Source: Pandoraea anhela
GTDB lineage: Bacteria > Pseudomonadota > Gammaproteobacteria > Burkholderiales > Burkholderiaceae
Reading direction: 5' to 3'
NCBI RefSeq assembly: GCF_902459655.1
Contig: NZ_CABPSB010000003.1
Coordinates: 1-64,000, forward strand
Length of the DNA stretch: 64,000 nt
In this document: in pieces, positions 45,314 to 54,918 of the stretch
Numbering within the stretch: position 1 is the first letter of the stretch
Layout of the letters: each line of letters opens with the position of its first letter
Notes under the pieces: generated by a model
The model's database searches: none
What the model was told of the DNA's origin: nothing
The model's input: the letters and a program-made list of their open reading frames with translations, nothing else
Made by a program: the position numbers and the translations under genes

Positions 45314-45793
45314 CTATTCGGAGACGACCCAATCGCCCGACTTGCCGCCGTGCTTTTCCAGTACGCGAACGTCGGTCATCGTCATGCCGCGATCGACGGC
45401 TTTGCACATGTCGTAAATCGTCAGCAGCCCGACTTGCACTGCGGTGAGGGCTTCCATTTCGACGCCGGTGCGGCCGATGGTCTCCACCTGTGCGCGGCAA
45501 TGTACGGCGTTCGCGCCGTCGTCCACCAGAAACTCCACCGTCACGCGCGTGAGCGCCAGCGGGTGACACAGCGGGATCAGATCGGCCGTGCGCTTCGCTC
45601 CCTGAATCGCCGCGATCCGCGCGATGCCCAGGACGTCGCCCTTCTGGGCGGTGCCCGAACGAATCAGTGCGAGCGTTTCGGGCTTCATCCGAATCGTGCC
45701 GCGCGCGACCGCAATGCGATGCGTGCTGTCCTTGCCGCCGACGTCAACCATGTGAGCCTGTCCGGCGGTGTCGAAGTGGGTGAGTTCTGCCAT
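45314..45793 (-). CDS. moaC: Cyclic pyranopterin monophosphate synthase
   Basis: 159 residues from the ATG at 45793 ([22 protein letters not shown]), which aligns with the E. coli MoaC start; an in-frame ATG four codons upstream exists. Family residues are present: [10 protein letters not shown] with its conserved histidine, then [24 protein letters not shown] and the conserved [20 protein letters not shown]. It converts the MoaA product to cPMP in molybdenum cofactor biosynthesis. Imperfect ~11-bp repeats lie just behind its stop (45256-45286). Confidence 0.96.
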   Translation of the reverse strand: MAELTHFDTAGQAHMVDVGGKDSTHRIAVARGTIRMKPETLALIRSGTAQKGDVLGIARIAAIQGAKRTADLIPLCHPLALTRVTVEFLVDDGANAVHCRAQVETIGRTGVEMEALTAVQVGLLTIYDMCKAVDRGMTMTDVRVLEKHGGKSGDWVVSE

Positions 45794-46155
45794 GGGTCGA
45801 TGCATGAAAAATGCTGGGAAGGTGACGAAAACGGTCTGAGTGCCGTGTGATTGCGTCGGTTGTGAATGTGAATTCGCCGATGTTGTCGACGTCCGGCCAA
45901 TGGTGCGGAACGTCTGCGTCTGGCTGCTATCATAGCAGCAGCCCCGAATGATTCGCGCCGTGCCGCGCCTACCTCCATGACGCGTTCGTCACATTCGTTT
46001 CGCGCCGCAGGCCGCATGTTCTGCATGATGTCTCGCGCTGGCGCAGCAGCGGCATCCTTTGCCTCCCGCGCATGTCTTCGGCTCGGTCGGCTCAGTCGGC
46101 TTGGTCGGCTTGGTCGGCCCGGTGGGCTCTGTACGCTTCGTCCCGGTTCCTTTGC
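45794..46155. other. Divergent spacer between moaC and the M48 protease gene
   Basis: About 360 bp. The protease frame stays open back to 46072 but runs through a nine-base tandem repeat and gives a low-complexity Ser/Ala/Trp extension, so I treat this part as non-coding. No clear promoter boxes. Confidence 0.5.
46086..46130. repeat. 9-bp imperfect tandem repeat, 5 copies
   Basis: The units are GTCGGCTCA, GTCGGCTTG, GTCGGCTTG, GTCGGCCCG and GTGGGCTCT, just upstream of the M48 protease gene. Confidence 0.85.
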
Positions 46156-47769
46156 ATGACCATGATGCCGATGCGCGCTCGCCATCCCCATCCTTCGTTA
46201 TCTGGAGCATCCTGCCCGACGGGCTCGACCGAGGTCTGCGCTCGCTGGCGCCGCGCGTTCGCGTGGGTCATGTTGCCGGTGATGACGGCGACGACGTTCG
46301 CGACCGCCGTGGTGCCGACGCAAGTGGCCGCGCAGGGACTGCCCACGCTCGGACAGAGTTCGGCGGCGGACCTCTCGCCCGCGATGGAGCGCAAGCTCGG
46401 CGAGCGCGTGATGCGCGAGATCCGCGCCGATCCCGATTACGTCTCCGATCTGCTGCTCTCCGATTATGTCAATGCGCTGGGCAGCCGGCTCGTCTCCGCC
46501 ACACGCAAGGTCGGGCTCGACGCCAGCCAGAGCTTCGAGTTCTTCGTCGTGCGCGATCCGGCAATCAACGCGTTTTCGCTGCCCGGCGGGTTCATCGGCA
46601 TCAACACCGGTCTGATCGTTGCGACCCGTACCGAGTCCGAACTCGCATCGGTCGTCGGACACGAGACGGGGCATGTGCTGCAACACCACATCGCGCGCAT
46701 GCTCGGCCAGCAGGCCCAGAACTCCTGGCTTGCGCTGGGCGGCATGTTGCTCGGCTTGCTCGCGGGTATCGGTGCGCGAAGCTCGGATCTCGGCCTGGGC
46801 ATCGCCATGGGCGGGCAGGGCCTGGCCATCGATCGGCAACTCCGGTTTTCGCGCGATGCCGAGCGCGAGGCGGATCGGGTCGGCTTTCAACTGCTACAGG
46901 CGGCGGGTTTCGATACGTATGCGATGCCGACGTTTTTCGAGCGTTTGCAGCGTGCTGACGCCATCAACGAAGCCGGTGTGCCCGAATACGTCCGGACTCA
47001 CCCGCTCACGACAGAGCGCATCGCCGACATGCTCAATCGCTCGCGCAGCGCCGGCTATCGCCAGCCGGAGCAGTCGCCGGAGTACGTTTTCGTGCGTGCG
47101 CGCTCCCTCGTTTTGCAGCAGAAGTCGGCGAGCGATTTCGCCGCGATTGCCGAGGCCCAGCGCACGGCCATCCGGACGCAGACCGCGCCCAGCGTCGCCG
47201 GGGCGTGGTACGCCGTAGCGCTCGCAGAGTACAAGCAGCGTCGATGGGAACCGGCGCGCGACGCGCTGGAGCGCTCGCGTGCGGCCTTCGGCGGCACCGG
47301 GCCGGGCACGCCGAGTCTGGCGGTGCTGGCCTCGGATCTCGCCAGACTGTCGGGCAGGTCCGACGACGCACTGCGCATCGCCACGCAGGCCCGTGCGGCG
47401 TTCCCGCTCTCGCAGGCAGCGGACATGGCGTATGCGGACGCGCTGGTCGCGAGCCACCGTATTCCCGACGCGACGAAGTTCCTGCAAGCGCAGGTGGAGC
47501 GCTATCGCAGCGAGCCGGTCTGGTGGCGGGCGCTGGCCGGCGCCTGGGCGGCAGGCGGCAAGCGCGCGCGGCAGCATGAGGCGCTCGCGGAACAGTACGC
47601 GCTGCAAGGTCAGTGGATGGCCGCCGTCAGTCAGTTGAAGCTCGCGCGGGACGCCGGGGATGCCGACTTCTACGAGCTGTCGACCATCGACGCCAAACTG
47701 CACGAGTTTCAGCGTCGATACCGGGAAGACAAGGAAGACGAGAAGGACTTCAACAAGCAGTTCGGGTAG
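46156..47769 (+). CDS. Periplasmic M48 metalloprotease with TPR region (BepA/YfgC-like)
   Basis: 537 residues if started at 46156; several ATGs cluster here (46162, 46165, 46171) and none has a clear ribosome site. A hydrophobic export signal ends near VAAQGLPTLG. The peptidase domain has HETGH (HExxH), and the third zinc ligand region is FSRDAEREADRVGFQLL. The C-terminal ~230 residues are alpha-helical TPR-like repeats (AGAWYAVALAEYKQRRWEPARDAL). This is the BepA architecture, which assists and degrades stalled outer-membrane proteins such as LptD. The long n-region before the signal is odd and suggests that the real start may be further in. Confidence 0.85.
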   Translation: MTMMPMRARHPHPSLSGASCPTGSTEVCARWRRAFAWVMLPVMTATTFATAVVPTQVAAQGLPTLGQSSAADLSPAMERKLGERVMREIRADPDYVSDLLLSDYVNALGSRLVSATRKVGLDASQSFEFFVVRDPAINAFSLPGGFIGINTGLIVATRTESELASVVGHETGHVLQHHIARMLGQQAQNSWLALGGMLLGLLAGIGARSSDLGLGIAMGGQGLAIDRQLRFSRDAEREADRVGFQLLQAAGFDTYAMPTFFERLQRADAINEAGVPEYVRTHPLTTERIADMLNRSRSAGYRQPEQSPEYVFVRARSLVLQQKSASDFAAIAEAQRTAIRTQTAPSVAGAWYAVALAEYKQRRWEPARDALERSRAAFGGTGPGTPSLAVLASDLARLSGRSDDALRIATQARAAFPLSQAADMAYADALVASHRIPDATKFLQAQVERYRSEPVWWRALAGAWAAGGKRARQHEALAEQYALQGQWMAAVSQLKLARDAGDADFYELSTIDAKLHEFQRRYREDKEDEKDFNKQFG

Positions 47770-47788
47770 TCCGGCGGGTTGGGTCCAT

Positions 47789-47832
47789 GGCGCATCGATG
47801 GTGCATCGACGGTGCATCGACCGGTGCATCGA
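47789..47832. repeat. 10-12-bp direct repeats behind the M48 gene
   Basis: GGTGCATCGA occurs at 47800, 47811 and 47823, with a degenerate copy (GGCGCATCGA) at 47789. Confidence 0.75.
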
Positions 47833-47871
47833 CCGGTGCCGAGCGCCCGATGCCCATCCCATGGGACTTCG

Positions 47872-48654
47872 CTACCCGCGTGTTTGTCCCGATCGGTTCG
47901 TCGACGTCTCCGGGGCTTGCGGGTCGCGCTCGAAGCCGTAGGTCTGCGGCAAGGTGCCCGCATGGACCGTGGCGAAGGCAAGCGAGTCGCCGTTGCGCCA
48001 GTGCAGACGCACGGCGGCCTTCGCATCGGCTGTATCGTCGGAGGTTTCGGCGACTTCATAGGCCTGCGTCAGATCCGATACCTGCGTGAGCAGATCGATG
48101 TCGTGATCGTGCAGCAGCGCCAGCGTGGTCACGGCCGGGGCATTGGCGGCATCAGCGTTGTCACGGGGCGTTTTGCTCGCACCGGTGCTTGCCTCGCGCG
48201 TTTTGCCGCCTCTGCCGCCTCTGCTATTTCCGCTATTTCCGCTATTTCCGCGATCGCCCGAGATTCCCGCAAACGCGACGCTGCCGTCCTCATCGAGCAG
48301 GCAGGCCTGCGGCACGAAGACCTTCCCCAACTGGTCTGTCAACACAGGCGCGCCGTGGCCGTCGTTGGCGGTGGCGTTCCACGTCAATCGCACGACCAAA
48401 GGGGCGTACGCCAGCGAGACGTACACCCGCTGCGGCCCGTTCTGGAAGTACCAGCGCCCGGCTTCGTCGCTCGCGTAATTGCGGGCGATGAACGCAATCA
48501 GGGCGTCGTGACGAATCGGATCCCCCGCCGTGCCTTCGGCTTGCACCTGCTCGTCGCGCATGCGCCACTGCCCGCGCCGATCCAGTGCGAGCCAGCCGTA
48601 GCAATGCGGCACATTGGGCCATTTGGCCATGGCCTGACGAACGATTTCATCCAT
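47872..48654 (-). CDS. Conserved hypothetical protein next to the YheT-like hydrolase gene
   Basis: 260 residues. I recognise it only as a protein that usually accompanies this hydrolase in Burkholderiales, of unknown function. Residues ~1-130 (MDEIVRQAMAKWPNVPHCYGW start, RWYFQNGPQRVYVSLAYAPLVVRL) and ~170-240 look folded. In between is a Gly/Asn/Ser-Arg stretch (GNSGNSGNSRGGRGGKT) produced by a short DNA repeat near 48229-48252. No signal peptide, so probably cytoplasmic. Confidence 0.75.
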   Translation of the reverse strand: MDEIVRQAMAKWPNVPHCYGWLALDRRGQWRMRDEQVQAEGTAGDPIRHDALIAFIARNYASDEAGRWYFQNGPQRVYVSLAYAPLVVRLTWNATANDGHGAPVLTDQLGKVFVPQACLLDEDGSVAFAGISGDRGNSGNSGNSRGGRGGKTREASTGASKTPRDNADAANAPAVTTLALLHDHDIDLLTQVSDLTQAYEVAETSDDTADAKAAVRLHWRNGDSLAFATVHAGTLPQTYGFERDPQAPETSTNRSGQTRG

Positions 48655-48742
48655 TCGGAATCCTTAATGTATGGTGAGCCGGCGTACGCCGTACGCCGTA
48701 CGGCTTGCGGCGCCGTCGCGCCGGTCGCAGGAGTTGCAGTCG

Positions 48743-49774
48743 TCACGCGGCGTTCGGCAGAAATTGACGGAAATAGTCGACGACGGTGCGCGGCATCCAC
48801 GTGAGGCCTCCCGGAAATGGCCCGCTCATGAAGCCCACATGTCCGCCGTGCGCCGGTTGCAGCAGTTGGACGAAGCGTCCGACATCGTCTTCGCCGGGCA
48901 GCGCGCTGGCGGGCTGGAACGGGTCGTTGTGTGCGTTGATGACGAGCGTGGGCACTTCGATGGCGGGCAGAATCGGTTTGCTGGACGCCCGTGTGTAGTA
49001 GTCGAACGCGCTGTGAAAGCCGTGCAGCGGCGCTGTCACCACGTGGTCGAACTCGCCGAGATCGCGCGCCGCCATCATCAGGTCGCGGTCGTAGAGGCCC
49101 GGGTACTGATCGAGCTTCGCCAGCGCCTTTTTCTTGAGCGTGCCCAGAAAATTGCGCGTGTACACCATGTTGAAGCCGTGCGAGAGCGCGAGTCCGCCCG
49201 CGCGCAGGTCGAGCGGCGCGGAGATCGCGCACGCGGCGCTCACCACTCGCGACGCGTGCGCCTCGCGCTCGCCGAGCCAGCGCAGCAGCACGTTACCGCC
49301 CAGCGATACGCCTGCGGCGAAGATCGGGCCCGAGATGTGCGCACGCAGACGTTGCAGCATCCAGTCGATCTCGGTGCTGTCGCCCGAGTGATAGAAGCGC
49401 GGCGCGCGATTCATGCGTCCGCTGCAACTGCGAAAGTGCGGAATTACGCCGCGCCAGCCCTGCGCTTCGACTTCGCGCATCAGGGTGCGGGCGTAGTGAC
49501 TGCCCGAGCCGCCTTCCAGTCCGTGAAACAGCACGACGAGCGGCGTCTGGACCAGGCCGTCAGGTGCGGGCGGGGGCTTCTGCGAGGCGGGCGGGGCGAC
49601 CAGCCAGTCGACATCCACGAAATCGCCGTCGGGCGTATCCCACGTCTCCCGACGGAATGCCACCGACGGGCGGCGGCCCATCAGGGCAGGATAGATCGTC
49701 TGGCTGTGCCCGTCGGGCAGCCACCGGGGCGGCCGGTAATCCTGGGGGAGAAAGACTGCCGGGCGCGCTGTCAT
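48743..49774 (-). CDS. YheT-like alpha/beta hydrolase
   Basis: 343 residues. Family signatures are present: the start PPRWLPDGHSQTIYPAL, oxyanion strand VVLFHGLEGGSGSHYA, nucleophile in GVSLGGNVLLRWLGE, acid in VINAHNDPF and histidine in AHGGHVGF. YheT/ABHD1-type proteins are presumed carboxylesterases with uncertain physiological substrates. It lies 16 bp behind the NTF2-like gene and ~90 bp before the hypothetical gene, all on the minus strand, so one operon is likely. Confidence 0.92.
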   Translation of the reverse strand: MTARPAVFLPQDYRPPRWLPDGHSQTIYPALMGRRPSVAFRRETWDTPDGDFVDVDWLVAPPASQKPPPAPDGLVQTPLVVLFHGLEGGSGSHYARTLMREVEAQGWRGVIPHFRSCSGRMNRAPRFYHSGDSTEIDWMLQRLRAHISGPIFAAGVSLGGNVLLRWLGEREAHASRVVSAACAISAPLDLRAGGLALSHGFNMVYTRNFLGTLKKKALAKLDQYPGLYDRDLMMAARDLGEFDHVVTAPLHGFHSAFDYYTRASSKPILPAIEVPTLVINAHNDPFQPASALPGEDDVGRFVQLLQPAHGGHVGFMSGPFPGGLTWMPRTVVDYFRQFLPNAA

Positions 49775-49790
49775 CGGGACGCCGGCGCGC

Positions 49791-50246
49791 TCAGTGCAGC
49801 CCGTCCGGACGCGCGTGCATCATCAGGCTGAATTGCTCGACGGCATGCGGGGGGAGCGGGCTGGAATGGATGTGGGCGAAGCGCCAGTCGCCCTGCTCAT
49901 GCACCAGCACGTAGGTCGTGTGGATGAGCTGGGCGGTGTTTTGCTTGGCGTCCTCGGCGCCGACGCGCATCGCTTCGGTCGCCGTGTGCACGACCGTGCC
50001 GACGGTGTCGTACTCGGTCGTGTCCAGCGAGTCGATCAGCACGACGCTTTGCGCGAACTGAGCGACGAGACCGCTGCGGATCTGCTCGAGTCCGTCCCAG
50101 CGGGTGCCGTCGGCGCGAATATAGCTGACGAAATCCTCGTTCGCCCAGAGCGCCATCGCGCGATCCGTCTGACCCCGGCGCAGCGCGTCATAAAAGGCCG
50201 TGATGGTTTCACTGGCGGCATCGAACAGACGGACAAAACGTGGCAT
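49791..50246 (-). CDS. NTF2-like protein (SnoaL/ketosteroid-isomerase fold)
   Basis: 151 residues. The pattern is that of a small cone-shaped NTF2 domain: SETITAFYDALRRGQTDRAMALWANEDFVSYIRADG, then alternating strands ending QGDWRFAHIHSSPLP. Family members can be isomerases, hydrolases or binding proteins, so no reaction is assigned. It lies between waaF and the YheT-like gene on the minus strand. Confidence 0.8.
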   Translation of the reverse strand: MPRFVRLFDAASETITAFYDALRRGQTDRAMALWANEDFVSYIRADGTRWDGLEQIRSGLVAQFAQSVVLIDSLDTTEYDTVGTVVHTATEAMRVGAEDAKQNTAQLIHTTYVLVHEQGDWRFAHIHSSPLPPHAVEQFSLMMHARPDGLH

Positions 50247-50324
50247 GAGGATTTACCGTTGAGTGTTACCGGGATCGAACTGATGCAGCTTCAGACGTCT
50301 CGTGTTTCGCAAAATGGGGGCGGC

Positions 50325-51350
50325 TCAGCGCTGCGTGAGCAGGATGTTGCGCAGGTTCGCGAACACGTGCTCGGGCATCAGCTCATTCAGGCAGCGCGTG
50401 TGACCCAGCGGGCATTCGCGGGCAAAACACGGGCTGCATTCCAATTGTAGCCACAGGATGTGCGCCTGATCGGACAACGGCGGCGTGTGGCGCGGATCCG
50501 ACGAACCGAACAGGGCGATCTGCGGCCGGCGCAGCGCGGCGGTTACGTGCATCAGCCCGGAGTCGTTGCTCACGACGGCGTTGGCGCGCGCGAGCAGGGC
50601 GCAGGCTTCCGCCAGCGACGTCTGCCCGCAAAGATTGCGGACGAAGGGCGCGTCGGCGGCGATTTGCTGGGCCAGCGCGCCGTCCTTGCCCGAGCCGAGC
50701 GCGACGATCTGCGCATACGGGAACGAGCGACGCACCAACTGCGCCAGCTGGGCGAAGTGTCCCGGCGGCCAGCGCTTGGCCGGCCCGAACTCGGCGCCCG
50801 GGCAAAACACCACGAGCGGCACGCGCAGATCGAGCCCGAAGCGGGCGAACACGCGCGCCGATTCGTTCAGATCGGCTTCGATGCGCGGCGTGGGCAGCGT
50901 CTCGGGCAATTTGGCGCCCGGCGCGAACGCGAGCGCGGCGTAGTGCCGCACCATCGGCGGGCGCTCGTCCTTGCGCGGATTGGCGTGGCGCACGTTGAGC
51001 AGGCCGTAGCGCTGCTCGCCCTTGTAGCCGATGCGCAGCGGAATGCGCGCCAGCCACGGAATCAGCGACGACTTCAGGGAATTCGGCAGCACGTAGGCGG
51101 CGTCATACCCTTCGTCGGCGAGCACGCTCGCGAGCCGGTAGCGCTCGAGCGGCTGCAATTTGCCGTGCGCGAGGTCGGTGGCGACGACGCGCGAAATCTC
51201 CGGCATGCGTTCGAGCACCGGGGCGACCCAGCCGGGCGCGATCGCGTCGATGGTCAGGCGCGGATGCAGACGCTTGAGCAGGGTAAACAACGGCTGCGCC
51301 ATCAGCGCGTCCCCAATCCAGTTGGGGGCGATCACCAAGGCTTTATGCAT
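50325..51350 (-). CDS. waaF: ADP-heptose:LPS heptosyltransferase II
   Basis: 341 residues, family 9 glycosyltransferase. The N-terminus MHKALVIAPNWIGDALMAQPL and the nucleotide-sugar site (FCPGAEFGPAKRWP, VVSNDSGLMHVTAAL, ALFGSSDPRHTPP) are typical of WaaF. It adds the second heptose to the LPS inner core at the inner membrane. It lies ~120 bp behind a small zinc-protein gene with which it commonly travels. Confidence 0.95.
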   Translation of the reverse strand: MHKALVIAPNWIGDALMAQPLFTLLKRLHPRLTIDAIAPGWVAPVLERMPEISRVVATDLAHGKLQPLERYRLASVLADEGYDAAYVLPNSLKSSLIPWLARIPLRIGYKGEQRYGLLNVRHANPRKDERPPMVRHYAALAFAPGAKLPETLPTPRIEADLNESARVFARFGLDLRVPLVVFCPGAEFGPAKRWPPGHFAQLAQLVRRSFPYAQIVALGSGKDGALAQQIAADAPFVRNLCGQTSLAEACALLARANAVVSNDSGLMHVTAALRRPQIALFGSSDPRHTPPLSDQAHILWLQLECSPCFARECPLGHTRCLNELMPEHVFANLRNILLTQR

Positions 51351-51470
51351 CGTGGCGGAGACTCTGTACGTTAAGCGTGGCGATGAAACGGACCGACTTG
51401 CGGGCGGCGCCGGGCAGCAACGGGGTGCTGCGCGCCGCCGGGCGGGTCCGGGTCACGAGAGTGGCAGCGA

Positions 51471-51665
51471 TCAGTGACCCTTGATCACGGTGCCGGGCTT
51501 CAGGCGATAGCGCGTGCCGCAGTAGGCGCAGGCCGCTTCGCCGTGGCTCACGTCGATGAACACGCGCGGATGGCTGCTCCAGAATTGCATCTTCGGATTC
51601 GGGCAGTGGACCGGCAGATCTTCGGCGCCGACTTCGACGACCGGCATTTGTTTGACTTCGCTCAT
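51471..51665 (-). CDS. Small CHCC zinc-finger protein
   Basis: 64 residues from the ATG at 51665; the longer frame runs through a repeat array. It has the zf-CHCC pattern: VHCPNP, a histidine in SSHPRV, then CAYC in AACAYCGTRYRL. Related to the NDUFS6 family, it is usually found directly upstream of waaF in betaproteobacteria. A zinc-binding accessory role is likely but undefined. Confidence 0.9.
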   Translation of the reverse strand: MSEVKQMPVVEVGAEDLPVHCPNPKMQFWSSHPRVFIDVSHGEAACAYCGTRYRLKPGTVIKGH

Positions 51666-52122
51666 GGGGTTCGGACCGTGATGGGTATTCGCAGGTATTC
51701 GCTGGTATTCGCGGATATTCGCTGATTCGGTAACTTCCGATGGCTTCGCGAGCAACCGCCCGCTTACCAAAAGTCGCTATTGTAAAGCAGCAGCAGCCCT
51801 TTGCGGATGGCCCGCACCTCGCGCGCCCCGGTGTCGCCTCGTGTCACGGGTCCGCGTGGTACGTACGCGACACCCCTCGCGTTGCATCAGAAAAAACAGG
51901 TCGAAGTACGGTTTTCAGTGACTAAGTAATCATTTACCGTGGCTATAATGGCCTGTCGTCCGCCGCCAATGATGAACATATTCACGAGACACTCCGGCAA
52001 CCCTGGCGGGCGCCATGGCCGCTTGCGGCCATCTTGGGCGTGCCGGGCGCCGTCGGGACCGCTTCGCCCCGCAATACCAGACACCGCGTCGTTCGTCACG
52101 GCGCTCGCCCCCCAAGCTGACC
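51666..52122. other. Spacer upstream of azlC
   Basis: About 460 bp with no supported gene. It contains a 10-bp tandem repeat (51684-51723) and a TATAAT at 51944-51949 that could be the -10 box of the azlCD promoter, although no good -35 lies 17 bp before it. Confidence 0.5.
51684..51723. repeat. 10-bp tandem repeat, 4 copies
   Basis: Four units of GGTATTCGCN lie just upstream of the small zinc-protein start codon; the last has one substitution. Confidence 0.9.
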
Positions 52123-53073
52123 ATGCCAATGCTTCGCTTGCCAGCCGCCGAACGTGAAGGGTTCGCGGCGGGTTTTCGCATTATCTCGCCGTTATTGCCC
52201 GCTATCTTCTCGTGGGGGCTCGTCACCGGCGTCGCCATGAGCAAGTCGGTGCTCACCGTGCCGCAGGCCGTCGGCATGAGCCTGATGCTCTACGCCGGTT
52301 CGGCGCAGTTGGCGTCGCTGCCGCTTTTCGCCGCCGGCATGCCGTTGTGGACGATTCTGCTCACGGTCGGCATCGTCAATCTGCGTTTCGTGATTTTCAG
52401 CGCCGGGCTGCAACCGCATTTTTCCTATCTGTCGTTGCCGCGACGCATCGCGCTCGGGTACATGAACGGCGATCTCGGGTTCGTGATGTTCATGAACCAG
52501 AATTTCGCGAACGGTTATGTGCCGGGTAAAGAGGGCACGTATTACGGCATCACGCTCAGCAACTGGGCGGTGTGGCACGTGTCGTCGATGCTCGGTATCG
52601 CGCTGGGCGCGCTCGTGCCCGATAGCTGGGGGCTCGGATTCGCGGGCACGCTCGCCCTCATTCCCATGATGGTTCACACGATCAACAGCCGCTCGACGAT
52701 GCTGGCGGTGGCGCTCGCGTCGCTCATCGGCGTGCTGGCGTTCGATCTGCCTTACCGCCTCAATCTCGTGCTGGGGGTGATCGGGGCGCTCGCTGCCGGC
52801 ATGGTGTGCGACGAACTGGCCGCGCGTCACGCGAAGCGGCTGGCGCTGGCGAACCCGGTGAAAGTGCCGATTCCGGCGACGCCGCCGGCTGCGGCCGCTG
52901 CGGTCGAGACGCTCGAAACGCGCGAAACGCTCGAAACGCTCGAAACGCTCGAAACGCTCGAAACGCTCGAAACGCTCGAAACGCTCGAAACGCTCGAAAC
53001 GCGCGAGGACGGTGCGCAAGCGGTGGAGGCGTCGCCCGAGGCGCGTCGCAGTGCGGGAGAGCGTCGTCGATGA
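52123..53073 (+). CDS. azlC: AzlC-type branched-chain amino acid exporter subunit with a repeat tail
   Basis: 316 residues from the ATG at 52123. The first ~240 residues are the AzlC membrane protein: GFAAGFRIISPLLPAIFSWGLVTGVAMSKS, the AGSAQLAS motif and MNGDLGFVMFMNQNF. AzlC with AzlD exports branched-chain amino acids and analogues. After an Ala/Pro linker the C-terminus is a run of Glu-Thr-Leu triplets (about ten) encoded by a nine-base tandem repeat, absent from normal AzlC. The tail is predicted to be cytoplasmic and probably coiled or disordered. The stop overlaps azlD (ATGA). Confidence 0.9.
   Translation: MPMLRLPAAEREGFAAGFRIISPLLPAIFSWGLVTGVAMSKSVLTVPQAVGMSLMLYAGSAQLASLPLFAAGMPLWTILLTVGIVNLRFVIFSAGLQPHFSYLSLPRRIALGYMNGDLGFVMFMNQNFANGYVPGKEGTYYGITLSNWAVWHVSSMLGIALGALVPDSWGLGFAGTLALIPMMVHTINSRSTMLAVALASLIGVLAFDLPYRLNLVLGVIGALAAGMVCDELAARHAKRLALANPVKVPIPATPPAAAAAVETLETRETLETLETLETLETLETLETLETLETREDGAQAVEASPEARRSAGERRR
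52903..53001. repeat. 9-bp tandem repeat, 11 copies, in the azlC 3' end
   Basis: The unit is CTCGAAACG. Eleven contiguous copies, the last eight identical, encode (Leu)-Glu-Thr in frame. Confidence 0.95.
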
Positions 53074-53393
53074 GCACCTTCGAAATCTGGTTCGCCTTCG
53101 TCGCGATGACGGCAATTACGATCGTCACGCGGACGTTCTTTCTGCTCGGCGGGGAGCGCGTGGCACTACCGCAGCGATTGCAACGCGCGCTGCGCTACGC
53201 TCCGGCGGCGGCGCTGGCCGTGATCGTCGTGCCCGAAGTGGTCCTGCTCGATCATCAGTTCGCCGTGCATCTGGGCAATCACAAGCTGGCCGCGGCCGTG
53301 GCGGCGACGGGCTGGTTCATCTGGCGCCGCAACATGATCGAGATGATCGTGATCGGCATGGTCGTCTACACGCTCGGACGGCTGTTCCTGTAG
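53070..53393 (+). CDS. azlD: AzlD-type branched-chain amino acid exporter subunit
   Basis: 107 residues, the normal length. The start is fixed by the ATGA overlap with azlC. Four hydrophobic helices are visible (IWFAFVAMTAITIVTRTFFLL first), and the conserved LRYAPAAALAVIVVPEVVL segment is present. It is the small partner of AzlC. Confidence 0.93.
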   Translation: MSTFEIWFAFVAMTAITIVTRTFFLLGGERVALPQRLQRALRYAPAAALAVIVVPEVVLLDHQFAVHLGNHKLAAAVAATGWFIWRRNMIEMIVIGMVVYTLGRLFL

Positions 53394-53479
53394 GCGGAAC
53401 CTTCGACCGCAAAAATGGGCGTCCGGTGGGTCGGATCAGTTAAAATGCATGTTTTTCCCACCATTTATTCCGGATTCTC

Positions 53480-54685
53480 ATGGCTTCCGTCGTACGTCTT
53501 TCCGATTTGATCGCTCAGGGCCGCCTCGCGGGCAAACGTGTCTTCATCCGCGCCGATTTGAACGTGCCGCAGGACGATAACGGCCGCATCACGGAAGACA
53601 CGCGGATCCGCGCCTCGGTGCCGGCCATTCAGATGTCGCTCGACGCCGGCGCTGCCGTGATGGTCACGTCCCATCTGGGCCGTCCGACCGAAGGCGAATT
53701 CAAGCCCGCCGACTCGCTCGCCCCCGTGGCGCAACGCCTGTCGGAACTGCTCGGCCGTGAAGTGAAGCTGGTGGCCGATTGGGTCGACGGCGGTTTCGAC
53801 GTGGCGCCGGGCGCGGTCGTGCTGCTGGAGAACTGCCGCGTCAACAAGGGCGAGAAGAAGGACAACGACGAACTGGCGCAGAAGATGGCCAGGCTGTGCG
53901 ACGTCTATGTGAACGACGCGTTCGGCACCGCCCACCGCGCCGAAGCCACCACCCACGGCATCGCCAAGTACGCGGGCGTCGCCTGCGCCGGCCCGCTGCT
54001 CGCCGCCGAACTCGAAGCGCTGGGCAAGGCACTGAACGCGCCGGCGCGTCCGCTCGTGGCCATCGTGGCCGGTTCCAAGGTTTCCACCAAACTCACCATC
54101 CTCAAGACCCTCGCCGACAAGGTCGATCAACTGATCGTGGGTGGCGGTATCGCCAACACGTTCATGCTGGCGGCCGGCCTGCCGATCGGCAAGTCGCTCG
54201 CCGAAGCCGATCTGGTCGGCGAAGCGAAGGCGATCATCGACGCCATGGCTGCGCGCGGCGCATCGGTGCCGATTCCGACGGACGTCGTGTGCGCCAAGGA
54301 ATTCAGCGCCACTGCCGAAGCGACCGTGAAGGCCGCTGCCGATGTGGCCGCCGACGACATGATCCTCGACATCGGCCCGCAAACCGCCGCCAAACTGGCC
54401 GAACAACTGGGCAGCGCCGGCACGATCGTGTGGAACGGTCCGGTGGGCGTGTTCGAATTCGACCAGTTCGGTCACGGCACGGAAACCCTGGCGCGCGCCA
54501 TTGCGGCGGCCAAGGGCTTCTCGATTGCCGGCGGTGGCGACACGCTCGCGGCCATTGCCAAATACGGTATCGCCGATCAGGTCAGCTATATCTCGACCGG
54601 TGGCGGCGCTTTCCTGGAATTCCTGGAAGGCAAGACGCTGCCGGCCGTCGACGTGCTGCAACAACGCGCCGCACAGTCGAACTGA
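53480..54685 (+). CDS. pgk: Phosphoglycerate kinase
   Basis: 401 residues. Family motifs: [25 protein letters not shown], the substrate loop SHLGRPTEG, the [10 protein letters not shown] segment, and C-terminal nucleotide motifs [22 protein letters not shown] and GGGDTLAA. It transfers phosphate from 1,3-bisphosphoglycerate to ADP in glycolysis and the reverse in gluconeogenesis. First of the glycolytic cluster pgk-pyk-fba. Confidence 0.98.
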   Translation: MASVVRLSDLIAQGRLAGKRVFIRADLNVPQDDNGRITEDTRIRASVPAIQMSLDAGAAVMVTSHLGRPTEGEFKPADSLAPVAQRLSELLGREVKLVADWVDGGFDVAPGAVVLLENCRVNKGEKKDNDELAQKMARLCDVYVNDAFGTAHRAEATTHGIAKYAGVACAGPLLAAELEALGKALNAPARPLVAIVAGSKVSTKLTILKTLADKVDQLIVGGGIANTFMLAAGLPIGKSLAEADLVGEAKAIIDAMAARGASVPIPTDVVCAKEFSATAEATVKAAADVAADDMILDIGPQTAAKLAEQLGSAGTIVWNGPVGVFEFDQFGHGTETLARAIAAAKGFSIAGGGDTLAAIAKYGIADQVSYISTGGGAFLEFLEGKTLPAVDVLQQRAAQSN

Positions 54686-54918
54686 TCGCGCGGATTGCGG
54701 GAAGGCAGGTGGGGCGGGGCTCGCGGGCCGGTTGGACGGTCCCGGAGACGTTGGCAGACGGCGGTTTCGATCGCCTTATTGCGAACGTTTGGGATCGAAT
54801 CAAACGATTTCGTACGGACAATACGAACTTTTTGGTTAACCTGCGGCGGCCTAATTGCGTTACAAACCTCTAAGCGCCGGTAATGTCGAAAGCGCTGCTA
54901 CCAAAAGAGGATGAAGAG

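Noticed and set aside
46072-46155. Extended N-terminus of the M48 protease
   Set aside because: It is encoded by a 9-bp tandem repeat and gives a low-complexity Ser/Ala/Trp segment before a normal export signal.
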